The notes under the pieces are model-generated. The model ran no database searches, was not told the origin of the DNA, and was given only the letters and a program-made list of their open reading frames with translations. From positions 1 to 10,784 of the forward strand of contig JAEOTI010000692.1 in assembly GCA_016839955.1 (NCBI GenBank): a stretch of 10,784 nucleotides of DNA, written 5' to 3'. This document shows positions 5,404 through 10,784 of this stretch, one piece after another. Position 1 is the stretch's first letter. Each line of letters begins with the position of its first letter. The position numbers and the translations under genes are program-made. The DNA is from Candidatus Hodarchaeota archaeon (GTDB lineage: Archaea; Asgardarchaeota; Heimdallarchaeia; Hodarchaeales; YT1-057).

Positions 5404-7473
5404 TTAACGATAATGACTTCTCCTTTTAATAAAATCTCTAAATCCAATACTCGATTTTGGAATGAAATCATCTATTATAGAGGAGTTAAAAAATTCATTT
5501 AGTAACTTTGCCTTTTCTTGTTCAATTTCTGGTGAAATATAATGTTTTAACATAAGGATATCATACTCACGAGATGCAGGTTTCAAGAGATAATGTGGAT
5601 TTATGTTTAAATCAAATAATGCTACTTTTAAAAAAGTGAAATATAACTCATCTACATTATTTATGGCAATATATTCGTCAAGCTTAGGTTCAAATAATTT
5701 TTTAAATTCTTCAATTTCTCTTTTCTGGAATACAAGTCTAATTAAGGGTTTTTCAGGCAACAATCCCGCTTTTTTCATCTTAATAAAGAGATCATTCTCC
5801 CATTCGTTTGTGGTTTGTAAGATGATCGTCAATCCCCATTCATTAGATACAAAATGTTGAAGACGGTTAAAAATTCCTTTTGCAATCTTCATCATTTTTA
5901 TAAATGGGTAATTCTCATAACTCGCAACGATTTTTAGATGAAGATAATGAGAATCTGTATAAGTACATCTTATCATCAATTTCAGTTTTACATCTTGGAT
6001 CTGTTTGAACTCCGCTATCCCTTCAGTTGCAGGTACAATTCTTGGCCTATTCAAATATTCAATAGAGTCAATAATCATAAGTAAGTAAGAAAGATAATAA
6101 GGTTTGATGTTAAATGCTGCAAACATATTTGGTACAAAATCGATGTCAATTTTCCAATTTCTATCTTCTGGAAGAGTATGTACCGCTATAGCTAATCCTG
6201 CTCTTATAAAAATATCATTCCACCTGCTAAGGGGATACGAATCTGAAAATTTGTAATCTTTACTTTTGTATTCATCGATAGTCTTTAGCATTATCAGTGC
6301 ACTCACTAGACCATGATCTCGTAGTTCCCATGATTCTAGTAAAGATGATTCGATTGTTTCATATAGATCATTAAAAGCCCTATTCTTAATCAAGCAATTA
6401 TTCAAAATTTTGAGCATATCCTCTCCGTAAAGCCGAAACGATTCTGAGAAAGAGAATTCAGGTTTAACACTTACGATACTTTTGTAATGGATGTTAATTT
6501 TCTCAGTCACTTTACCTATTTTCTGTATCCCATAACCGATATCATGAAAGAAAGCGATCATGACCCAACAAAGAAAATCCTCACCTTTCCAATGATCTAG
6601 AATTTGGAATAATTCATGATAAAGAGCGAGTATAGAAATACCGATTAAAAATACATGGAAAGAATGAAAAGCATGATCTCGATGTTTCGGATCTGCAGTA
6701 AAAAGCAAATTTTCAACCTGTATAAAACCAGAATAGAGATTATCAATCTTTGGATCAATAGCAGGATTATCAGAGGGAAAGCCATTTGATTCCAAAATAG
6801 TACTCAATATCAATCCAATCTTATTTGCATTTAAATAACCGCCAGATTCAAATGCACCTTCAAGACTAGTAGCTAAGTATGGTTCATAACCAAGATTAAA
6901 TCCCTCCTTAACCAACATATTTTTAGAATCTGCACTAGGGATAGTATCCAAAACAGAGACAGCTTTATCAACCAAATCTTTAGTACGTGTTGCAGAAATT
7001 GATAGAAGTTCTATTTCAGCTGAATTGTTGAATAAATCTGTGACATGAATCTGTAAAAAGATTCGATGATGATTATCTCGTCTAAGTGAATAAGCGATTA
7101 ATATTGGATCTTTAATCTCTAATAAAACTGAAATTAAATGTGATAAATCAGTCCTGTTCTTTTCCTCATCATCTCTACGATAAAACATTGCTATTAAAAT
7201 GTCAATAAGAATATATTGTCTAATCCTTGGCAGATTGGGCTTTAATAAACTATCAATGAAAAGAGTAAAATCAAATCTCTTTTGAATAGCATTTTCATGC
7301 TTTAAAACGTTTGTTAGCTTATTAACAACCCGTTTATCTCGATCTGTTGTTATTATTTGCGCGATTTCCTGCTCAGACATCAATTTAAAAAGTTCTCTTG
7401 TACTAATAAGATTTAATCTTTCATCCACGTTTTTATTTAAGAATTCCGTTAGCTCCAATAAATCCAACCTCAT
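5404..7473 (-). CDS. Large HD-domain phosphohydrolase, 689 residues
   Basis: The centre of the protein is an HD-type metal phosphohydrolase domain, about residues 260-480. Ligand-like residues appear in order: the RDHAFHSFHVF helix (His267, His270, His273), FFHDIGYGIQ (His310-Asp311), RDHGLVSAL (Asp386-His387), AIAVHTLPED (His432) and the closing MIIDSIEYLNRP (Asp469). HD enzymes remove phosphate from nucleotides or cleave phosphodiesters; this one's substrate is not evident. Residues 1-255 are mostly helical and unassigned. Residues 490-640 contain a beta-alpha-beta-like segment (LKIVASYENYPFIKMMKIAK) that could be a small regulatory domain. The ATG at 7473 lacks a Shine-Dalgarno sequence and lies 24 bases after the previous stop, so translation may depend on the upstream gene. 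It is the largest gene of the cassette. Confidence 0.8.
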   Translation of the reverse strand: MRLDLLELTEFLNKNVDERLNLISTRELFKLMSEQEIAQIITTDRDKRVVNKLTNVLKHENAIQKRFDFTLFIDSLLKPNLPRIRQYILIDILIAMFYRRDDEEKNRTDLSHLISVLLEIKDPILIAYSLRRDNHHRIFLQIHVTDLFNNSAEIELLSISATRTKDLVDKAVSVLDTIPSADSKNMLVKEGFNLGYEPYLATSLEGAFESGGYLNANKIGLILSTILESNGFPSDNPAIDPKIDNLYSGFIQVENLLFTADPKHRDHAFHSFHVFLIGISILALYHELFQILDHWKGEDFLCWVMIAFFHDIGYGIQKIGKVTEKINIHYKSIVSVKPEFSFSESFRLYGEDMLKILNNCLIKNRAFNDLYETIESSLLESWELRDHGLVSALIMLKTIDEYKSKDYKFSDSYPLSRWNDIFIRAGLAIAVHTLPEDRNWKIDIDFVPNMFAAFNIKPYYLSYLLMIIDSIEYLNRPRIVPATEGIAEFKQIQDVKLKLMIRCTYTDSHYLHLKIVASYENYPFIKMMKIAKGIFNRLQHFVSNEWGLTIILQTTNEWENDLFIKMKKAGLLPEKPLIRLVFQKREIEEFKKLFEPKLDEYIAINNVDELYFTFLKVALFDLNINPHYLLKPASREYDILMLKHYISPEIEQEKAKLLNEFFNSSIIDDFIPKSSIGFRDFIKRRSHYR

Positions 7474-7497
7474 AACAAAGACTTAACATTGAACAGC

Positions 7498-7773
7498 TTA
7501 GATAACTTCCTTCTTAAAGATTAAACACCCATCACTGGGTCTCTCTCTCAAATTTCGTATTCGATCCAGCTCCCAGCCTTGTACTGCGTATTTATTGATA
7601 GTAAACTCAAGATAATTAACCTGTCTAAGGTTTATCTGATATCTTGTAGTTAGATCAATATATGAAAGATCCCCCTTCATCTCAGTTTGTAGTATTTCAA
7701 AAAAAAATTTGTCTCCTAATGGATAAGTATGCTTGATAGCATATTCTTCTTGTGTTGTGACCATCAGAACCAT
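7498..7773 (-). CDS. Small DUF4177-like protein
   Basis: The product has 91 residues and no membrane segment. The C-terminal half, YLEFTINKYAVQGWELDRI through LIFKKE, matches the pattern of DUF4177 and similar small proteins (L-N-x-h-x-x-x-G-W-E-L-V ... h-I-F-K-R). Their function is unknown. The N-terminal half has the strand-like pieces KFFFEILQTEMK and SYIDLTTRYQINL. The start is either ATG 7773 or ATG 7764. GGAG lies just three bases before the first and twelve before the second, so neither is well placed. The gene lies 32 bases after the nuclease gene and 24 before the HD gene, which suggests a subunit or modulator of one of them. Confidence 0.65.
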   Translation of the reverse strand: MVLMVTTQEEYAIKHTYPLGDKFFFEILQTEMKGDLSYIDLTTRYQINLRQVNYLEFTINKYAVQGWELDRIRNLRERPSDGCLIFKKEVI

Positions 7774-7805
7774 GTGCTCCAGCTTTTGGGTAGTAGAATT
7801 AAATT

Positions 7806-8615
7806 TCAGTTTTCATTATATCCATGGTCTCTAGTTAGTAAGACATTCTTCCAGAAGGATTCTCGCTGAATTATTTCCTCATTATCCGTTTTAGCAATCT
7901 TTATTTCAAGAATACTGAATTGCAAATTGTTCTCATAACCTTTTCTTTTCTTAATCTTTCTCCTCAGGGCTTTGTTGTACCCGTGACTCCTAACATAGTC
8001 TGACCATCGTTGCCAAAATGAATCTGTACCATAAGCTGAACCAATGTAGTGTTTACCATTCGTTTTATCAGTTATGATATAAATCCCTTTCACAGAGGAT
8101 AATGCAGCCTTCCAAGACTCAACATCATTATGAATAATGGTCGATAGCTCCTGATAACTAAGATTCACGTTCTCATATCCGTTGAAGGCTTGAATCGTCT
8201 TTTTCTCTCTAAGATACTCAAGAATGGTTAATTCATCGACATATCTTTCGAGAAGTAAATAAGATGCACGAATATGGGTCTTTCTGAAGTAGACCATCAA
8301 TCTCCCAATGAATTCTTCCCCGATTCTTGACAATTTAGTATCATACAGAAATTTGCATCCTCCTCCTTCAACGACAGAGAGACGTTCAAAAATTCCTGCG
8401 AATAGCCATTCATCAGGTTTACAATAGATTAGTGAAAGGATATATTTTCTCTCGAAGTTTTTATTATTTTGACATTCTTGCCATTCCTTGAATTTATTAT
8501 TGTAAAATTCTATTAGGGGAGAATCTCGTTCCTTTCGCAGATGGCCAATAGCACAATGCATTTTAGTGTCGTTTATTTGATCTGGTGTTAATTTAAGGAA
8601 ATCATTAAGGTTCAT
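7806..8615 (-). CDS. GIY-YIG nuclease family protein with N-terminal extension
   Basis: The product has 269 residues. The C-terminal GIY-YIG domain starts at Val175-Lys176. GIYIITD (177-183) and KHYIGSAYG (188-196) form the two signature strands, Arg203 lies in the FWQRWSDYV helix, His211 follows in SHGYN, and Glu252 in RESFWK is the likely catalytic metal ligand. The ending (TRDHGYNEN) keeps the usual terminal asparagine. These are the residues needed for single-metal DNA cleavage, so the nuclease looks intact. Residues 1-165 form a separate domain without a known name that may bind DNA or a partner. The same order, an N-terminal domain then GIY-YIG, is known in uncharacterised prokaryotic proteins. 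The ATG at 8615 has GAGGGA five bases upstream. It is the first gene of the four-gene operon. Confidence 0.88.
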   Translation of the reverse strand: MNLNDFLKLTPDQINDTKMHCAIGHLRKERDSPLIEFYNNKFKEWQECQNNKNFERKYILSLIYCKPDEWLFAGIFERLSVVEGGGCKFLYDTKLSRIGEEFIGRLMVYFRKTHIRASYLLLERYVDELTILEYLREKKTIQAFNGYENVNLSYQELSTIIHNDVESWKAALSSVKGIYIITDKTNGKHYIGSAYGTDSFWQRWSDYVRSHGYNKALRRKIKKRKGYENNLQFSILEIKIAKTDNEEIIQRESFWKNVLLTRDHGYNEN

Positions 8616-8620
8616 TACTT

Positions 8621-8660
8621 TCCCTCATTTAAGTGATAGCTAAATTATAGCTTTAAATAG
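8621..8660 (-). promoter_or_regulatory. Promoter, ACTTAAATGA box and Shine-Dalgarno of the nuclease operon
   Basis: On the - strand CTATTTAAAG (8660-8651) is a TATA-like box about 40 bases before the ATG. This puts the transcript start near 8630. ACTTAAATGA (8634-8625) covers that position and merges with the Shine-Dalgarno GAGGGA (8626-8621). The box also occurs upstream of the HExxH gene. Confidence 0.5.
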
Positions 8661-8760
8661 ATCTCAGAGGTTAAAAAATGCATTATCATTAATTCAATTT
8701 GTTTCATCTTTTTGTCGCAAAATGGACTCCATTATATATAATAAAAATTGAGAATATACA

Positions 8761-8850
8761 TTAGTCGTCCCAGTCCTGATCCTCATCGTCCTGCTCGGAA
8801 TGAAACTCCACATCGAACGTCCCCGCAGGCTTCTCATGGAGATGTGCCAT
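8761..8850 (-). CDS. GC-rich mini-ORF with acidic tail, possibly a gene remnant
   Basis: A 29-codon ORF encodes a peptide that starts MAHLHEKPAGTFDVEF and ends in an acidic run, DDEDQDWDD. G+C is about 54% over these 90 bases, in surroundings near 30%, and close to that of cdc6. No Shine-Dalgarno sequence precedes it and an in-frame stop lies 18 bases upstream of the ATG. It is either a real micro-protein or the preserved 3' end of an older GC-richer gene. Acidic C-termini are common in archaeal proteins. No family is recognised. Confidence 0.35.
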   Translation of the reverse strand: MAHLHEKPAGTFDVEFHSEQDDEDQDWDD

Positions 8851-8873
8851 CGATTTGAAAAAAAATATCAAAC

Positions 8874-8899
8874 TCCCACCATAGAAAATCTATGGAGGA
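8874..8899. repeat. Hairpin CCATAGA-AAA-TCTATGG
   Basis: A perfect 7-bp stem (8879-8885 and 8889-8895) with a 3-base loop is extended by TCC/GGA across a small internal bulge. On the - strand it is just upstream of the GC-rich mini-ORF. No T-run follows on either strand within a few bases, so it may be a protein-binding or RNA element rather than a terminator. Confidence 0.45.
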
Positions 8900-9114
8900 A
8901 CTCCGCAAATGAACGATTCCATTGGCTTAGAATGTCTCACAGGTGACATATTTTCTTAATTGCTTTAGAAAATGTCTCATATTTGTTGCATTTCCGAAAA
9001 AATGGTTAGATTGGAGTCAGAAGGAATACTCAGATACTTGAATTCTCAAAATCAATCATATTTGAAACCCTAAAATGATGAAATTTATTATGTTCTAATT
9101 TCTGGTCCTTACTA

Positions 9115-9519
9115 TTAAGATCCTTTAATATAAACTTGATAAATTATTACTATTAAACTTAATAACCAGACAATACCAGCTTCTACGTAAAGTTCTTTCT
9201 CCATAAAAAGCATTGAAACGGTTAAAAAAGCAGCTAGGAATATAAAACTAACAACAATGAGATTATTGGCTACAACCTGCTCAGCTGTCTCTTTTTTTCC
9301 TTTATAAAGGAGATAATAGAAAATACAGACACTCATTAGGGAAGAAACACACAACCCAAAAAAAATAATGGACACAAAACGCCAAATTCCATTTAAGATA
9401 TCTCTATCAAGAAAATCCCATACAATCTGCATAACTAAGGCAACAATAACTCCTAAAAAAACTTGGTATTTTTCTAATAGACTTAATCGGTCTTCTAAGG
9501 TGTTTGATTCGTTACTCAT
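9115..9519 (-). CDS. Small membrane protein with four predicted helices
   Basis: The product has 134 residues. A short polar N-terminus (MSNESNTLEDRLSLLEK) precedes four hydrophobic segments near 18-37, 45-72, 83-107 and 112-131. The loop between the second and third is positively charged (KGKKE). No motif or family is recognised, and no catalytic residues stand out. The ATG at 9519 is preceded by GGTGAG with very short spacing and by a good TATA box at 9548-9565. It is transcribed alone. Small four-helix proteins of this size are common in archaeal accessory regions, sometimes as effectors of defence modules; here that is only a guess. Confidence 0.65.
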   Translation of the reverse strand: MSNESNTLEDRLSLLEKYQVFLGVIVALVMQIVWDFLDRDILNGIWRFVSIIFFGLCVSSLMSVCIFYYLLYKGKKETAEQVVANNLIVVSFIFLAAFLTVSMLFMEKELYVEAGIVWLLSLIVIIYQVYIKGS

Positions 9520-9547
9520 AGTCTCACCACATAGTTCGTATTATGCG

Positions 9548-9565
9548 TATATAATAGTATAAAAA
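9548..9565 (-). promoter_or_regulatory. TATA box of the 134-residue membrane protein
   Basis: On the - strand TTTTTATACTATTATATA offers two overlapping TATA elements 29-46 bases before the ATG. The start would follow a leader of about 5-20 bases, which includes the weak Shine-Dalgarno. Confidence 0.5.
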
Positions 9566-9889
9566 GAAATCGTCAATAAAAGAGATTTTTCCAAACCTTT
9601 ACCCGATGAAAATCAAGTCCATTGTTTCTATTAGTGTTTCTAACGACTTCAATTCTGTTCTTTCTAACCATGACGACTCAATGGAGAATATGTGATGAAT
9701 GTAGAAATGAAGAAAACATTAAAAAACAAAAAAGAGATGAATTATTGGAACGTGCTTTTTTTAGCTTTTACAGCTTTTGAAAAGTTAGGTAAAGCTTGAT
9801 TTCTCTGTAGATTAGGCTACCAAGTATAATCTCGCCCAAATCCTTAATATCAGCATTCCTTCTTGAATTTCCATTTTACCCTTACTCTA
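9566..9889. other. Gap between the two membrane-protein genes
   Basis: Apart from a short + strand ORF at 9670-9780 I see no gene in this stretch. The DNA is AT-rich without notable repeats. No terminator with a clear hairpin follows the 174-residue gene, although the - strand has short T-runs. Confidence 0.4.
9670..9780 (+). CDS. Short ORF with one CxxC, possible zinc-ribbon remnant
   Basis: The 36-codon ORF begins MTTQWRICDECRNEENIKKQ and goes on with a charged helix (KRDELLERAF). The CDEC knuckle after a tryptophan looks like the first half of a zinc ribbon, but the second Cys pair is absent. No Shine-Dalgarno sequence is seen. It could be the start of a decayed gene. Neighbouring intact genes are on the other strand. 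Confidence 0.25.
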   Translation: MTTQWRICDECRNEENIKKQKRDELLERAFFSFYSF

Positions 9890-10414
9890 TCAGCAATAAT
9901 ATTTGTACGGGACGAACTGATCACGTATGCGATTAGCCATTCTTAAGTAAAGGATTATTCCGATTAAAATCATTATAGACAGTAAAATACAATAAAAACC
10001 AATCCCAATCTCGATTGAAATTTGATCTTGATAAAGTCCATTCCCCAACTGCTTTAACTGTCGCTGTGCGTTAAGCCATGTCTGATACAGAATAAACACT
10101 TTCAGTCCTATACTACCGATTATGAATACGAAGATTCTCTCCTTGAATCTAATTTCATATTTTAATTCATTCTCCTGATAAGAATTATACAGATTTCGAC
10201 CTGTTACCCAATAAAGAACAATAATTACACAAGCTCCAAGTGTGAGTATCAGATCATTCCTCCAATATATTGGGTTAAAGAAGACAATAAACACAGGTAA
10301 AAATCCTGAACTTAACCAAATGATGGTAGAAATGAATAAGGAAAAAATCGGAATGAAAAAAATCACCTTCTTTGTTACACCTTCTATTTCTTCATCTTCA
10401 ACGATTTGCATCAT
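9890..10414 (-). CDS. Membrane protein with about four helices, unknown function
   Basis: The product has 174 residues. An acidic N-terminus (MMQIVEDEEIEG) is followed by hydrophobic segments near 17-48, 54-71, 93-112 and 132-158. Between the second and third lies a charged cytoplasmic-type loop (ENELKYEIRFKER); the tail is basic and ends in cysteine. No family is recognised. The start is well defined: ATG at 10414 with a strong Shine-Dalgarno GGAGGAG five bases upstream. A classic TATA box at 10484-10492 and a 12-bp palindrome at the expected transcript start suggest a regulated single gene. It resembles the neighbouring 134-residue protein in general plan only; I see no clear sequence similarity. 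Confidence 0.7.
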   Translation of the reverse strand: MMQIVEDEEIEGVTKKVIFFIPIFSLFISTIIWLSSGFLPVFIVFFNPIYWRNDLILTLGACVIIVLYWVTGRNLYNSYQENELKYEIRFKERIFVFIIGSIGLKVFILYQTWLNAQRQLKQLGNGLYQDQISIEIGIGFYCILLSIMILIGIILYLRMANRIRDQFVPYKYYC

Positions 10415-10419
10415 GAAAT

Positions 10420-10492
10420 CTCCTCCATAGATATCTTCTGGGTCATGTAAACTGAGTAGTAATTACTAAAGGTCATAATTAATTATATAAAA
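10420..10492 (-). promoter_or_regulatory. Promoter, palindromic operator candidate and Shine-Dalgarno
   Basis: On the - strand TTTTATATA (10492-10484) preceded by AAGG gives a good TATA/BRE. The perfect palindrome TAGTAATTACTA (10457-10468) covers the predicted transcript start about 25 bases downstream. A repressor bound there would block initiation. The leader of about 45 bases ends in a strong Shine-Dalgarno (10426-10420). Confidence 0.5.
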
Positions 10493-10784
10493 CCTTGTCA
10501 GACCGAAATCAAAATTAAACTCCGCTCTAATCCTTTCTTTAATTCAATTCAAAAAATATTCACACTTATTACAAATCATCGAGAAGTAGTTTTTTATTTA
10601 GGAGGATGAGATAAGAGTAATGGAGGATTGGCCAAGAGACCTTCGATATGTAACCCTATACGAGGTGGAAAAGTGTCGAAAGTTAAGTCATAACAGAGAG
10701 ATTAATTGCCATCTTCTTTCCTGAAATCCATCACACTCGAGTAGTATTCGTTCCCACGCTTACCATTCTGACTTTATTGTTTAT
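10493..10784. other. End of window, one weak + strand ORF
   Basis: An AGGAGG at 10600-10605 is followed 14 bases later by an ATG at 10620 and a 34-codon ORF to a TGA at 10722. The peptide starts MEDWPRDLRYVTLYEVEKC. After the TGA the same frame stays open to the window end, so this may be the 5' part of a broken or longer gene. The spacing to the Shine-Dalgarno is long and no family is recognised. The last 180 bases are noticeably less AT-rich than the preceding gap. Confidence 0.25.

Larger units (their letters stand above)
8661..9114. other. Gap between the nuclease operon and the first membrane-protein gene
   Basis: This stretch holds a GC-rich mini-ORF at 8761-8850 (listed separately), a hairpin at 8874-8899, and two copies of AATGTCTCA at 8931 and 8971, exactly 40 bases apart. 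The first copy also forms an imperfect hairpin with GTGACAT at 8943-8949. No larger gene, tRNA or insertion sequence is visible. Confidence 0.4.

Noticed and set aside
5603..5860. Antisense ORF within the HD gene
   Set aside because: Shadow of the HD reading frame. The antisense ORFs at 5169-5372, 9368-9562 and 10242-10430 are rejected likewise as shadows of genes or their upstream regions.
8874..8979. Insertion sequence end or attachment site
   Set aside because: There are short hairpins and 9-base repeats, but no transposase or integrase, no paired terminal repeats and no target duplication.
1..10784. tRNA or rRNA genes
   Set aside because: Scanning both strands by eye showed no cloverleaf-like arrangement with a T-loop GTTCRA and matching stems; a covariance search would settle it.

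Overview
The window looks archaeal. It opens with the C-terminal part of an Orc1/Cdc6 replication initiator, a family specific to archaea and eukaryotes. Several genes have archaeal-style TATA boxes about 25 bases before a plausible transcription start, and starts mix Shine-Dalgarno-led and unled genes with ATG, GTG and TTG codons. I cannot name the lineage. An AT-rich genome with long gene-poor gaps and decayed reading frames would fit an Asgard archaeon or a large archaeal mobile element, but this is a weak inference.

Layout: (1) 1-733 holds the partial cdc6 gene, about half G+C, on the + strand. Overlapping its stop is a 62-codon ORF that contains a 9-bp dyad and three tandem 21-bp repeats. 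(2) From about 550 on the sequence is AT-rich, and every confident gene is on the - strand. (3) 1284-3797 carries a HEPN/DUF4145-like protein, a small HExxH protein and a C2HC zinc-finger protein, separated by gaps. (4) 3800-4624 is gene-poor and holds what look like eroded + strand genes. (5) 4625-8615 is the core: a tight four-gene - strand cassette in transcription order GIY-YIG nuclease, a 91-residue DUF4177-like protein, a large HD-domain phosphohydrolase and a CPBP-family membrane protease. It has a promoter at one end and an intrinsic-terminator-like hairpin at the other. (6) 8616-10784 holds two unrelated four-helix membrane proteins, each with its own promoter, and several short or broken ORFs.

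How they may work together: the four-gene cassette joins a DNA-cleaving nuclease fold, an HD hydrolase that could act on nucleotides, a small partner-like protein and a membrane protease of a family often linked to immunity or abortive infection. That combination, beside HEPN-like and zinc-finger genes, suggests an anti-element defence or conflict module. This is inferred from domains and context; no listed system is recognised. The GC step next to cdc6 and the wreckage between genes suggest a horizontally acquired, decaying accessory island.
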